Origin: Phyllobacterium sp. T1293
GTDB taxonomy: Bacteria; Pseudomonadota; Alphaproteobacteria; Rhizobiales; Rhizobiaceae
Direction: 5' to 3'
Length of the DNA: 64,000 nt
Assembly: GCF_020731415.2 (NCBI RefSeq)
Contig: NZ_CP088273.1
Span: 1,555,001-1,619,000, forward strand
In this document: piece after piece, positions 46,122-55,320 of the stretch
Position numbering within the stretch: position 1 is the stretch's first letter
Layout of the letters: every line of letters begins with the position of its first letter
Notes under the pieces: model-generated
Told to the model about the DNA's origin: nothing
Seen by the model: the letters and a program-made list of their open reading frames with translations, nothing else
Databases searched by the model: none
Translations under genes and position numbers: made by a program

Positions 46122-47267
46122 ATGATCGACAAACGGTCCCTTCGAATTGTTCACTGCTTTCGCGCACCTGTCGGAGGAATATTCCGCCATGTGCGCGATC
46201 TGATTGATGCCCAGATAGAAGCAGGGCATCAGGTGGGTATCGTTTGCGATGCATCCACCGGCGGCGATTTCGAAGAAGCGCTGCTCTCAGATATGCAGGA
46301 CAAGCTTGTATTGGGGCTTAGGCGCATTGCCATGCAGCGGCAGATCGGCCCGGCTGATGCAATCGCCGCCGTCCGCACATACAGGACAATCAAATCAATG
46401 CAACCCGACATCCTGCATGGTCACGGCGCCAAGGGCGGCACCTATGCCAGGCTATTCGGCACGCTGCTGCGGTTATCGGGAAATCGCGTTGCCCGTTTTT
46501 ATTCGCCGCATGGCGGCAGTCTGCACTATGATCCCAAGACAATGGCCGGGCGCGGGATTTTCTTCATTGAGAAGATCATGGAGAGGATGAGCGACCGGAT
46601 CATCTTTGTTTCCGCCTTTGAACGCAGTGTTTACACCAGCAAGATTGGCGCACCGCGCTGCAAATCAGCGCTGATCTATAACGGCCTCACGGATAAGGAT
46701 TTTGAACCGGTTCAGGCCAATAGGGATGCAGCGGACTTCCTGTTCATCGGCGAACTGCGCACCCTGAAAGGCCCGGATATCTTCATTGACGCACTGGCCA
46801 AAGCGAGCATCGCAAGTGGGCGCGCACTATCCGGCGTGATCGTGGGTGACGGCGCGGACCGTGCGAGCCTTGAGAAGCAAGCTGTAGCAGCCGGGATCGA
46901 CGCGCATATCCGTTTCTTCAAACCCATGAAGGCACGGGAAGCATTCCGCCTCGCCAAAGTCGTGGTGATTCCGTCGCGTGCAGAGGCCCTGCCCTATATC
47001 GTTCTGGAAGCGCTGGCTGCCAGCAGGCCCGTTATCACCAGCCGTATCGGCGGCATTCCCGAAATATTGGGCAATGATTCCCTTGCTCTGGTGAGCCCAA
47101 ATCCACAGGAACTTGCTGAGAAAATGCTTGTTGTTCTCAGCGACCTGACTGCCTTTCGCGCCGCGCTCCCTGATAGCAATAGATTGCGGCAAAGGTTCAG
47201 TGTGAAGGCGATGGCCGCACAGCTTGAGAGCGAATATTTTGCGGCGCTCAATCCCCCGCCAGTCTGA
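46122..47267 (+). CDS. Family 4 glycosyltransferase
   Basis: 381 residues, GT-B fold. The N-terminal glycine loop RAPVGGIFRHVRDLIDAQIE binds the acceptor side; the C-terminal donor site has FLFIGELRTLKGPDIFIDAL and the EX7E motif in PSRAEALPYIVLEALAA followed by GGIPEIL. It is a retaining GT4 that probably extends the lipid-linked repeat unit. It follows the Wza-like gene by ten bases. An imperfect ten-base inverted repeat, CACGGcCTCC and GGAGaCCGTG, lies just 3' (about 47278-47302), possibly separating it from the convergent SDR. Confidence 0.93.
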   Translation: MIDKRSLRIVHCFRAPVGGIFRHVRDLIDAQIEAGHQVGIVCDASTGGDFEEALLSDMQDKLVLGLRRIAMQRQIGPADAIAAVRTYRTIKSMQPDILHGHGAKGGTYARLFGTLLRLSGNRVARFYSPHGGSLHYDPKTMAGRGIFFIEKIMERMSDRIIFVSAFERSVYTSKIGAPRCKSALIYNGLTDKDFEPVQANRDAADFLFIGELRTLKGPDIFIDALAKASIASGRALSGVIVGDGADRASLEKQAVAAGIDAHIRFFKPMKAREAFRLAKVVVIPSRAEALPYIVLEALAASRPVITSRIGGIPEILGNDSLALVSPNPQELAEKMLVVLSDLTAFRAALPDSNRLRQRFSVKAMAAQLESEYFAALNPPPV

Positions 47268-47317
47268 GACGTGAAGCACGGCCTCCCACAGGAGACCGTG
47301 ATGGCAAATTTGTTCCG

Positions 47318-48073
47318 CTATGCCAGGTTCATGGCAGCAAAGATTTCCTCGTAGCGACCGTCCCGTTCGGCCCAGCGTCGAGCTTGGTCACGTTCGAGCA
47401 ACACCTCACCTCTTGGGTGATCTCCCCGCTCCAGCAGTTGCATCACCTCCGCGAGATAAGCATCGAGAGGCATGGCACGCGGATCGGTTATCTGATGTGC
47501 GCCTGTAAGCTTCGTCTGCACATAGGGTGGTGAAAGCTCAAGCACTTCAACGGGGACTTTACGGAGCTGATGACGCAGCGACGTAAGCCAGGAGTGCAGA
47601 AACGCCTTGCTGGCGCAGTAGGTCGGAAAATCGGCACGCGGCACGAAGGCGAGAGCGGAACTGGTTGCCATTATCGTTGCGCCGGGCCGGTTTTTCAGGA
47701 TCGGCAAAAATGCGGCCGTCGTGCGCATCACGCCCATGATGTTGGTCTCCACTATCGACTGAGCGGTGGAAACGTCCCAGTTCTCGGCTGTCATATCCTC
47801 CGGGCGGGAGATGCCAGCATTCGCTACAAGCACATTAAGTTCGGGAAAGCGGGTGCGAACGTCGCGTTCCAGCTGAGCCAAAGAGTTCGGGGCGCCAAGA
47901 TCAAGCGGCATTCCCACCAGACCGGGTCGACCCGCCCTAATCTCTTCGAGGACGGCCAAGCTCCGCCCTGTGATGATGACGCGGTTGCCGCGGTCATGGA
48001 AGGCTTCAGCGAGCGCCCGCCCGATACCACTCGTGCCACCCGTAATGAGGATCGTATTGCCGGTCATTTGCAT
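47318..48073 (-). CDS. Short-chain dehydrogenase (DltE-like SDR)
   Basis: 251 residues from the ATG at 48073, behind AAAGGAGCAGCAAATT; the frame extends further upstream but without family resemblance. Classical SDR: ILITGGTSGIGRALAEAF, NVLVANAGISRPEDMTAENW, catalytic Ser in MATSSALAFVP and YCASKAF (Tyr and Lys). The C-terminal EIFAAMNLA fits DltE-type oxidoreductases. Substrate unknown. It lies on the minus strand in the middle of plus-strand exopolysaccharide genes and seems unrelated to them, so it is probably a later insertion. Confidence 0.88.
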   Translation of the reverse strand: MQMTGNTILITGGTSGIGRALAEAFHDRGNRVIITGRSLAVLEEIRAGRPGLVGMPLDLGAPNSLAQLERDVRTRFPELNVLVANAGISRPEDMTAENWDVSTAQSIVETNIMGVMRTTAAFLPILKNRPGATIMATSSALAFVPRADFPTYCASKAFLHSWLTSLRHQLRKVPVEVLELSPPYVQTKLTGAHQITDPRAMPLDAYLAEVMQLLERGDHPRGEVLLERDQARRWAERDGRYEEIFAAMNLA

Positions 48074-48596
48074 AATTTGCTGCTCCTTTGTTTCGTTCTT
48101 GCGGTGATTGATGGGTTGATCGTGCGCGGCTGCTTTCTCAATACGCGTTGACAGCCGCCGCCGTTCGGCGCGCGTGTCTGTAGGCGGATCGGGAAATGGG
48201 ACAGATGGCGGCGCAAATTGCGCCGCAGAGCACAGGAAGAAGATCGTCTTGACTTCGAACCACACAGGGGCGCAGACCCGCGCGGCGCGCAGGGTTATAC
48301 CGAGAGCGATGTCGGAGAAGGCCGTGAAACGGCGAGTGAATTGAAGTTGGGGAAATAGCATCATACCTTGCGCCTCTTACCCCGAGAACTCCCAGCTGGG
48401 ACCCTCTCGGCAAAGGACGCGTTGGATGACGGTAACGCCTACGACAGTGGCTGCACGAGCAACTGTATTTGCGAATTAGCGCGGCACGCCGTTGTTGTCA
48501 ACCAGAGTCCAAGCCGCTGCAGCGCGCATTTTCATGCAAGTATTTTTAATCATATCCGTGCTATTACGGAGCTATAAAAAATGTTCAGGGTGCAGC
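48074..48596. other. Intergenic region upstream of the initiating transferase
   Basis: No supported gene. The upstream extension of the SDR frame (to 48364) has a composition unlike a protein and no ribosome site. The last 60 bases are AT-rich (TATTTTTAATCATATCC, TATAAAAAATG) and should hold the promoter of the gene at 48597. Confidence 0.45.
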
Positions 48597-50138
48597 ATGA
48601 AAGACAGAAAAGGGGAAACCAAATTCTCGCGGGATGCCGTGCGCGATCTCGCGTCCAGTGCCGGTTCTGCGCCAAAAGAAAAAGTGGCACTCAGCCCTGT
48701 CGCCTATCAGATAGCGTCGCAATATGCGCGCACCAGCAATTCGCCTGTCATGATCAGCGGAATCATGCGGATTGTCGAATTCCTGATCATCGTCCTGAGC
48801 GGGATCACCGTCTTTCTGATGTATGTGGGCCCCGCTGCAGGGGTTGTGTTCAGCTATACATTTGCAATTCTTGCAACCGCTATCGTCGGTGTGCTGGTGT
48901 TGGAACTGACGGATAGTTACCAGCTGGCGGTGATGCGCAATCCGTTCACCCGGTTCGGCCGTCTGCTGATGGCTTGGTCCGGTACATTTGCCCTGATGGC
49001 ACTGGCGGCATTCTTCCTGAAAATTTCGGAAGCCTATTCACGCATCTGGCTTGGTGCCTGGTTTGTATCCGGACTGGTCCTCTTCGTTGTGTTTCGCGTG
49101 ATCATGTCACGGCTTATTCGCCGCTGGGCACGCAATGGCAAGATGGAGCGCCGCGCTGTCATTGTTGGCGGCGGCAAGCCTGCCGAAGACCTGATCCGCT
49201 CGATTGAACAGCAACCCTATAATGATATCCGCATCTGCGGCGTGTTTGATGACCGCGATGCCAAGCGCTCGCCGCCCGTCGTTGCCGGCTATCCGAAACT
49301 TGGCAATATTTCCGAACTTATCGAGTTTGCGCGTATCGCCCATATCGACATGCTCATCGTCTCCCTGCCGATCACGGCGGAAGAACGCGTTCTGGCGCTT
49401 TTGAAGAAGCTGTGGGTCCTGCCAGTCGATATCAGGCTTTCGGCGCACAATAATCACCTGCAGTTCCGGCCGCGCGCCTATTCCTATATCGGCTCGATTG
49501 CCATGATCGACCTGTTCGACAAGCCGATCAACGATTGGGATTCGGTGGCCAAGCGGGCCTTCGACATCTTCTTCAGCCTGTTCGGCATTATCGTTTTCAG
49601 CCCGATCATGCTGGCAACGGCCATCGCCATTCGCATGGAAAGCAAAGGCTCGGTCATTTTCAAGCAGCAGCGGCATGGCTTTAACAATGAAGTCATCGAA
49701 GTGTGGAAATTCCGCTCCATGTATACGGAAATGTGCGATCCGACGGCGCGCAATGCGGTGGTGAAGAATGATCCGCGTGTCACGCGTGTCGGGCGCATTA
49801 TTCGCAAGACATCCCTTGATGAACTGCCGCAGTTCTTCAATTCGCTGATGGGAACGCTGTCGCTTGTCGGCCCCCGGCCGCATGCCATCTCCGCCCACAC
49901 CCACGACCTCTTATACAATGAGGTTGTGGACGGCTATTTCGCCCGTCACCGGGTCAAGCCGGGCGTGACGGGCTGGGCGCAGATCAATGGCTGGCGCGGC
50001 GAGATCGATACGGAAGACAAGATCAAAATGCGCACAGAATTCGATCTCTATTACATCGAAAACTGGTCCTTGTGGTTTGATCTGAAGATCCTGTTTCTGA
50101 CGCCGGTCCGTCTGCTCAACACGGACAACGCCTATTGA
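48597..50138 (+). CDS. Undecaprenyl-phosphate hexose-1-phosphate transferase (WcaJ/HfsE/UppE-like)
   Basis: 513 residues from the ATG at 48597. Four to five N-terminal membrane helices, a CoA-binding-like central domain (RRAVIVGGGKPAEDLIRSIE), then the catalytic Bac_transf domain: KRAFDIFFSLFGIIVFSPIM, EVWKFRSMY, TSLDELPQFFNSLMGTLSLV, GPRP and RVKPGVTGWAQINGWRGE. This polytopic phosphoglycosyltransferase starts synthesis of the repeat unit by loading a hexose phosphate on undecaprenyl phosphate. Its TGA overlaps the TTG start of the next gene. Confidence 0.95.
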   Translation: MKDRKGETKFSRDAVRDLASSAGSAPKEKVALSPVAYQIASQYARTSNSPVMISGIMRIVEFLIIVLSGITVFLMYVGPAAGVVFSYTFAILATAIVGVLVLELTDSYQLAVMRNPFTRFGRLLMAWSGTFALMALAAFFLKISEAYSRIWLGAWFVSGLVLFVVFRVIMSRLIRRWARNGKMERRAVIVGGGKPAEDLIRSIEQQPYNDIRICGVFDDRDAKRSPPVVAGYPKLGNISELIEFARIAHIDMLIVSLPITAEERVLALLKKLWVLPVDIRLSAHNNHLQFRPRAYSYIGSIAMIDLFDKPINDWDSVAKRAFDIFFSLFGIIVFSPIMLATAIAIRMESKGSVIFKQQRHGFNNEVIEVWKFRSMYTEMCDPTARNAVVKNDPRVTRVGRIIRKTSLDELPQFFNSLMGTLSLVGPRPHAISAHTHDLLYNEVVDGYFARHRVKPGVTGWAQINGWRGEIDTEDKIKMRTEFDLYYIENWSLWFDLKILFLTPVRLLNTDNAY

Positions 50139-51385
50139 GCACCACCGTCAACCCCGTTGATTTTGCCAGCGTCGACAGAGCCGCCAGAAACCGCTTTCTG
50201 ATCAAGCTGGTCTCAACGCTGGCGGTCGGATTCGGCGTCTTTCTCAGTGGTTTCGTCATCAACGAGCCTGCGCCCTATGAACTCTATATGGCGGTGCTGA
50301 TCGTGGTCTGGGCGCTGTTCGGCTTGCGCTTTTCCCGCAGTGTCGTTGTTCTGCTCGCCCTGCTTGTCATCTTCAATCTCGGCGGCTGGCTATCCGTGGC
50401 GCAGATGCCGGATCTCAAGACAGCACCCATGTATATGGCCGTTTCGCTGTTTCTTGCCTTCACATCGGTTTTCTTCGCCGCGATCATTGAAGGCAATCAC
50501 CGCATCCTGCCAGCAATATTCAATGGCTATCTCATTGCCGCAGTCTGTACCGCCATGCTCGGTATTTTAGGCTATTTCGATGCCTTTCCCGGCGCTGATG
50601 TGTTTACCCGTTATGGCCGCGCCATGGGTGCGTTCAAGGACCCGAATGTGTTTGGGCCCTTCCTCATTCTGCCGATTGCCTGGCTGGTGCATGGCATATT
50701 GGTCGGCAATTTGCGGAGCCTGCCACTGCGCCTCATCCCTACGCTTATTCTCACGCTTGGTGTTTTCCTCTCCTTTTCCCGCGCTGCCTGGGGCATGGCG
50801 GTTCTGGTGATTGCCGGCCTTGCCCTAGCGCTTTTCATTCGAAGCCCAAGCCGTCTTTTCCGGCTCCGGATTGTCTTCCTCGCCGGTCTGGCGGTGGTTG
50901 TGCTTCTCATCGCCATCCTCATCGCCCTGCAAATCCCCAGCGTCTCGGAGCTGTTCTTTGCGCGGGCACAACTGGTGCAAGACTACGACGATGCGCAGTT
51001 CGGACGTTTTGCCCGCCATTGGTATGGCCTGTTGATGTCCGTTGATCATCCCTTCGGCATCGGACCTCTGGAGTTCGGTCCCATCTATGGCGAAGATACC
51101 CATAATATCTGGCTAAAAGCAGCACTCGACTATGGCTGGGTCGGCTTCATCAGTTATCTGACACTGACCATGCTCACATTGGGTCTGGGGCTGCGTATTC
51201 TCTTCCGGGATCGCCCGTGGCAACCCTTCCTGCTCTGCGCGTATCTCACCTATGTCTCGCATGTGGTTGTCGGTAATGTCATCGATACGGATCACTGGCG
51301 CCATTTCTATATTCTGGTTGGAATCATCTGGGGCTGCGCTGCGCTTGAAGCGCGTCATTCCTCATTGTCTCCTGCCAATAAGTAA
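50135..51385 (+). CDS. O-antigen ligase / Wzy polymerase-like membrane protein
   Basis: 416 residues with about eleven membrane helices. The Wzy_C pattern is visible in FSRAAWGMAVLVIAGLALAL and the large periplasmic loop with GIGPLEFGPIYGEDTHNIWL, including the conserved His-Asn. Start is TTG at 50135, overlapping the preceding stop (TTGA), so translation is coupled. In this locus polymerisation of the exopolysaccharide repeat is the likely role, as for HfsC, rather than O-antigen ligation. Confidence 0.88.
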   Translation: MSTTVNPVDFASVDRAARNRFLIKLVSTLAVGFGVFLSGFVINEPAPYELYMAVLIVVWALFGLRFSRSVVVLLALLVIFNLGGWLSVAQMPDLKTAPMYMAVSLFLAFTSVFFAAIIEGNHRILPAIFNGYLIAAVCTAMLGILGYFDAFPGADVFTRYGRAMGAFKDPNVFGPFLILPIAWLVHGILVGNLRSLPLRLIPTLILTLGVFLSFSRAAWGMAVLVIAGLALALFIRSPSRLFRLRIVFLAGLAVVVLLIAILIALQIPSVSELFFARAQLVQDYDDAQFGRFARHWYGLLMSVDHPFGIGPLEFGPIYGEDTHNIWLKAALDYGWVGFISYLTLTMLTLGLGLRILFRDRPWQPFLLCAYLTYVSHVVVGNVIDTDHWRHFYILVGIIWGCAALEARHSSLSPANK

Positions 51386-51662
51386 TTCTGAAAGTAATGG
51401 TATAGATATTGCCGTAATATGCTCTACTTGAGTGCATTTCGTTATTAATATTCCATTCGATACAATCATCCTCAACAAATGAAAATCACGAAATAACCAA
51501 AAAATATTTCAGAATATATACACAATACAAATCCCATACTCACATTGAAAAGAAGCCATTCTGCATGTAAGATCATGCGATTATTTCGAATTTCTCATAT
51601 GAGAAGGATTTCTATTCTATAAGTTGAGTCAATGCACTTAAAAGAATGGGTGGAAAAGGTCG
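51386..51662. promoter_or_regulatory. Strongly AT-rich regulatory stretch
   Basis: 277 bases that are visibly much richer in A and T than the flanking genes, with many TpA steps and short palindromes such as TTCTCATATGAGAA at about 51591-51604. No gene is seen. It lies 3' of the polymerase gene and 5' of a small hypothetical gene. Regions like this are typical targets of MucR/Ros-type silencers, which control exopolysaccharide genes in Rhizobiales; that is inference. Confidence 0.4.
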
Positions 51663-51929
51663 TTGACGTTTTTAGATACTGATAATCCGAATTACTCGAA
51701 AGCCGACGGCCAACTCATGCAGCAGGCACTGGAGGAAGCTGCACGCAAGCTAAGGATCGAGGACGACAATGACCCGGAACGCAAAGTTCTGGCACGGTTT
51801 ATCCGTGCCGCATTCCTCATCGGCAACCGGGATACCGAAGCGATGGCTGGATTTGCGGTGGACGCAGTGCTTGTGCGGCGCCGAGCGGCCGAAAGCACAA
51901 GTCGTTCTAGCCTCGGAAATTACCGATAA
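51663..51929 (+). CDS. Small conserved hypothetical protein
   Basis: 88 residues from a TTG at 51663 with GGAAAAGG upstream. Mostly helical and charged ([40 protein letters not shown]); no signal, membrane segment or metal site. I do not recognise a family. It lies downstream of the AT-rich stretch at the end of the exopolysaccharide locus and overlaps the tail of the convergent ABC ATPase gene by 23 bases. Confidence 0.6.
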   Translation: MTFLDTDNPNYSKADGQLMQQALEEAARKLRIEDDNDPERKVLARFIRAAFLIGNRDTEAMAGFAVDAVLVRRRAAESTSRSSLGNYR

Positions 51930-52707
51930 ACTGGCGAAACGCGGGTGAGGATTCGCCGCTAAACATCTCTGCGGGTGTGCCGGTACTGTCAATCTGCCCT
52001 TCCCGCATGAAAACGACGCGGTTCGAAACATCCCGGGCAAAATTCATTTCATGGGTGACGACGAGCATAGTCATGCCCTCTTCAGCCAGAGCACGCATGA
52101 CGCGCAGCACTTCACCCACAAGCTCCGGATCAAGCGCGGAAGTGGGCTCGTCAAACAACATAACCTTTGGTCTCATCGCCAGAGCGCGCGCTATGGCAGC
52201 GCGTTGCTGCTGGCCACCGGAGAGATGGGCCGGATACGCATGCCGCTTTTCTGCAATGCCGACTTTTTCCAGAAGCGCTTCAGCTTCGGCAATACATTCG
52301 GCTCTTGGGCGTTTCAGCACGTGAACAGGCCCCTCAATGACATTCTGCAGGATCGTCATATGCGACCACAGATTGAAGGATTGAAACACCATGCCAAGTT
52401 CCGCGCGGATATGATCCACCTGCTTCGAACTCGCAGGCATGTTCTTGCCGTGCTTCTTGACCATGTTGATATGTTCGCCATCAACCCAGATTTCGCCTTC
52501 GTCAGCAATTTCAAGCAGATTGATGCAGCGAAGGAAGGTGGATTTGCCCGAACCGCTTGAACCGAGAATGGAGATGACATCACCATCATGGGCTTCCAGA
52601 GAAATACCGCGCAGAACTTCCAGTGAACCAAATTTCTTGCGGATGTTGCGTACCGAGAGCCGGTTGACGGTTGCTGTGCTCGGGTCGCTGGAGTGTTCAT
52701 GCGCCAT
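51907..52707 (-). CDS. Polar amino acid ABC transporter, ATP-binding subunit
   Basis: 266 residues, HisP/GlnQ type. Walker [22 protein letters not shown]-loop [20 protein letters not shown], signature [15 protein letters not shown] and Walker [15 protein letters not shown] are all intact, and the insert [20 protein letters not shown] is of the HisP/OccP kind. Last gene of a four-gene set (binding protein, two permeases, ATPase) for histidine, lysine/arginine or opine-like amino acids. Confidence 0.93.
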   Translation of the reverse strand: MAHEHSSDPSTATVNRLSVRNIRKKFGSLEVLRGISLEAHDGDVISILGSSGSGKSTFLRCINLLEIADEGEIWVDGEHINMVKKHGKNMPASSKQVDHIRAELGMVFQSFNLWSHMTILQNVIEGPVHVLKRPRAECIAEAEALLEKVGIAEKRHAYPAHLSGGQQQRAAIARALAMRPKVMLFDEPTSALDPELVGEVLRVMRALAEEGMTMLVVTHEMNFARDVSNRVVFMREGQIDSTGTPAEMFSGESSPAFRQFIGNFRG

Positions 52708-52719
52708 TGCTGATATTCC

Positions 52720-53421
52720 TTACGGCAAACGCGAAACGGCAGCGCGCCGATGGTGGGAAAGCCTGTATTCCAGCAGCGCCATGGCTTGCAGGATCAGGAA
52801 ATTGAGAACGAGATAGATGACCGCCGCACATAGAAACACTTCCATGGTGCGATAGGTTTGCGAGATCAGCCGCTGCGCTACGCCGGTTACTTCCCAGACT
52901 GTTACCAGGCTGGCGAGCGCTGTTGATTTCACCATCATGACGATTTCTGTCGAATAGGCAGGAAGCGCATGGCGGAACGCGATCGGTCCGATGATGCGGC
53001 GTACCAGCAGAAAACCCGACATGCCGATGGAGCGCGCCGCTTCGATTTCACGGGCCGGAACTGCCCGCAGACCGCCGCGAAAAATCTCGGCGGAATAACC
53101 GGCGGTACACAGGGCAAGAGAAAGGACGGCACAGACAAAGGGTTCACGCAGGAACGGCCAGAGAAAACTATAGCGAATGAAACCGAACTGACCGAGCCCG
53201 TAGAAGACCAGAAACATCTGGATCAGCAGCGGCGAGCCGCGAAACACAAAGATGTAACCCTTGGCGAAATTACTGAGGATCGGGTTTTTGGCGACACGCA
53301 TCCAAACGATGAGGAGTGCGAGCAAACCACCAAAAGAAACGGACAGGAAGAACAGGCCAAGCGTCATCGGCACGGCTGCCAGCAGTGTTTTCATGGTCTG
53401 GAAAATGAAGGCAAAATCCAT
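52720..53421 (-). CDS. Polar amino acid ABC transporter, permease (HisM-like)
   Basis: 233 residues from the ATG at 53421 (MDFAFIFQTMKTLLAAVPMT). Five membrane helices; the ATPase-docking EAA loop reads EIEAARSIGMSGFLLVRRII. LFVFRGSPLLIQMFLVFYGL is the HisM/ArtM-type early motif. Starts 10 bases after the HisQ-like gene. Confidence 0.92.
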   Translation of the reverse strand: MDFAFIFQTMKTLLAAVPMTLGLFFLSVSFGGLLALLIVWMRVAKNPILSNFAKGYIFVFRGSPLLIQMFLVFYGLGQFGFIRYSFLWPFLREPFVCAVLSLALCTAGYSAEIFRGGLRAVPAREIEAARSIGMSGFLLVRRIIGPIAFRHALPAYSTEIVMMVKSTALASLVTVWEVTGVAQRLISQTYRTMEVFLCAAVIYLVLNFLILQAMALLEYRLSHHRRAAVSRLP

Positions 53422-53431
53422 AACCGCTCCC

Positions 53432-54154
53432 TCAAGCCTGACCAAAGGAAGATGGCATGGAGCGATTGGCGCGCCGCTCCGCCCTCGTAAACAGCCGATC
53501 CGAAAGGCTTGTCAAAATCAGGTAGAGGCAACCACCAGCGATAAAGAACAGGAAATATTGCCGTGTGGACCCCGCCGCAACCTGACTGGTGCGCATCAGG
53601 TCCGCCAAGCCGGTGACGGATACCAGTGCCGAATCTTTCAGGCTGAGCTGCCATACATTGCCGATACCCGGAATGGCGAAACGAAGCACTTGCGGGGCGA
53701 TAATCCGCCGGAAGCGCAAGCCACGATGCATGCCAATGGCCTCCGCCGCTTCCAGCTCACCTTTGGGGATGGCGAGAAATGCGCCGCGATAGACTTCAGC
53801 CTGATAGGCACCTGAGATAATGCCGACCGCCAGCGCACCCGCGGCAAAGGATGGCAGGCCGAGAAAGCCTTCATAACCAAGATAACGTCCGATGGCTGTA
53901 ACAGCACCGGAGCCGCCGAAATAAACGAGATAGATGATCAGAAGTTCGGGAACACCGCGAAATACAGTTGTATAGGCGTTGCCAAGTGTGCGCAGAACCC
54001 CGCCGCCGGAAAGTTTGGCCCATGCAACCAGCGTGCCGACCACCGCGCCGATAAGCAGAGCGACAATGGTCACGCAAAGGGTCATCAGGGCACCGGCGAT
54101 TAGCAGACCGCCCCAGCCCTTCTGTCCAAATCCGAGCACTTCGATTAGCCACAT
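53432..54154 (-). CDS. Polar amino acid ABC transporter, permease (HisQ-like)
   Basis: 240 residues. TVFRGVPELLIIYLVYFGGS is the family's second helix region and ELEAAEAIGMHRGLRFRRII the EAA loop. It pairs with the HisM-like permease to form the channel. A strong hairpin lies between it and the upstream binding-protein gene. Confidence 0.92.
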   Translation of the reverse strand: MWLIEVLGFGQKGWGGLLIAGALMTLCVTIVALLIGAVVGTLVAWAKLSGGGVLRTLGNAYTTVFRGVPELLIIYLVYFGGSGAVTAIGRYLGYEGFLGLPSFAAGALAVGIISGAYQAEVYRGAFLAIPKGELEAAEAIGMHRGLRFRRIIAPQVLRFAIPGIGNVWQLSLKDSALVSVTGLADLMRTSQVAAGSTRQYFLFFIAGGCLYLILTSLSDRLFTRAERRANRSMPSSFGQA

Positions 54155-54205
54155 CAGCTGTGTTCCCGCTCCGCCCGGTTGATCCGGTTTCTCGAGTATA
54201 GGGGG

Positions 54206-54248
54206 GCATTGCCGGACAGTGTAAATGCTTCACATTGTCCGGCAATGC
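54206..54248 (-). terminator. Intercistronic hairpin between binding-protein and permease genes
   Basis: GCATTGCCGGACA (54206-54218) and TGTCCGGCAATGC (54236-54248) pair perfectly over 13 bases, with an inner GTG/CAC. It lies 40 bases after the binding-protein stop and before the first permease. No U run follows, so partial termination or mRNA end protection is more likely than full termination, similar in place to the REP between hisJ and hisQ. Confidence 0.7.
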
Positions 54249-54287
54249 CTTATTCATCCAAAAGACATTACCGCCTTGCGGGAATAG

Positions 54288-55127
54288 TTACGGGCTAACG
54301 TCGGTCTTGAACCACTTCATTGAAAGGGTTTTTACAGTCCCGTCCGCCAGCGCTGCGGTGATGGCCTTGTCGAACATCGCCTTCAGGTCTGTGTCAGCCT
54401 TGCGAATGCCCAGACCTTCGCCGATGCCGAAAAGCGTACCGCCGAATTCAGGGCCGGTGAAAACGAGCGCACCATTGGCCTTTTCGAATGTCGTGCCGAA
54501 ATACACGGCATCATCGAAAGCGAGATCAATACGACCGGATTCAAGATCAAGATCGCGTTCCGCGCCGGTTTTGTATTCGCGCACGGTGGCGATGCTGCCG
54601 AAATTGTCATAGATAAACTTGGCGTAGACGGTTGCAGCCTGAATACCGATGGTTTTGCCCTTGAAGGCTGTTTTCATCGCTTCAATTTCCGCAACGCCTG
54701 TTTGACCGGGTGTGAGCTTCAGAACCGAGCCTGTACCGGCAGCATTGGCCAATGGGCTGTCTTTTTGGGTGGCAAAGCCCGCATGGGTATTGGCGTAGGG
54801 GATCGAGAAATCGATAACCTGCTTGCGCTCGTCAGTGATCGACAGCGCATCCATGATGACATCGAACTTGCCTGCATTGAGGGCTGGAATCATACCGTCC
54901 CAATCGGAGGCGACCAGCTTGCACTCAACCTTCATTTCCTTGCAGAGATAAGCGGCCAGTTCAGGCTCAAAACCGCCGAGCGTTCCATCGGGGTTGGTCA
55001 CATTCCACGGGGCGTAGGCACCCTCTAGCGTAATGGTGACTGTTTTCCATTCTTTCGCATGGGCTGCGGACATGGACAGCGCAGAAAGCGCTATCGCTCC
55101 TGACAGCAAGAGCTTGTGTAATTTCAT
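54288..55127 (-). CDS. Polar amino acid ABC transporter, periplasmic binding protein (HisJ/ArgT-like)
   Basis: 279 residues from the ATG at 55127, behind GAGGAGAAGGCTG. Signal peptide LLLSGAIALSALSMSAAHA, then KEWKTVTITLEGAYAPWNVT and LGGFEPELAAYLCKEMKVEC of the family 3 solute-binding fold, with DGMIPALNAGKFDVIMDALS and ITDERKQVIDFSIPYANTHA. Cationic amino acids or histidine are the likely ligands; the adjacent hutC supports histidine. First gene of the transporter operon. Confidence 0.92.
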   Translation of the reverse strand: MKLHKLLLSGAIALSALSMSAAHAKEWKTVTITLEGAYAPWNVTNPDGTLGGFEPELAAYLCKEMKVECKLVASDWDGMIPALNAGKFDVIMDALSITDERKQVIDFSIPYANTHAGFATQKDSPLANAAGTGSVLKLTPGQTGVAEIEAMKTAFKGKTIGIQAATVYAKFIYDNFGSIATVREYKTGAERDLDLESGRIDLAFDDAVYFGTTFEKANGALVFTGPEFGGTLFGIGEGLGIRKADTDLKAMFDKAITAALADGTVKTLSMKWFKTDVSP

Positions 55128-55213
55128 CAGCCTTCTCCTCTTGAGGTTGGCAAGTGTTGAACCTGTGTTCCCGTACCACGCTGCGGTGGCTTTTGAGCTT
55201 TTGTCTTTTCGCA

Positions 55214-55231
55214 AGTTGTATATGGTACCTT
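55214..55231. promoter_or_regulatory. Possible HutC operator between the importer and hutC
   Basis: AGTTGTATATGGTACCTT contains the imperfect palindrome GTATATGGTAC and a TTGTATAT half-site similar to the TTGTATATACAA-type sites bound by HutC. It lies in the 190-base divergent gap, where HutC could control both itself and the importer. Confidence 0.4.
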
Positions 55232-55320
55232 ATGACATCCCCCGTGCCGCGCAAGAGGAAAAGTCGCGGTGAGAGGCAAAATCTGATCCTGCACAAGGAA
55301 TGAGCAATGAAGGGCCTGAG

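Noticed and set aside
48074..48364. N-terminal extension of the SDR protein
   Set aside because: A good ribosome site and the normal SDR N-terminus place the start at 48073; the upstream frame is not protein-like.
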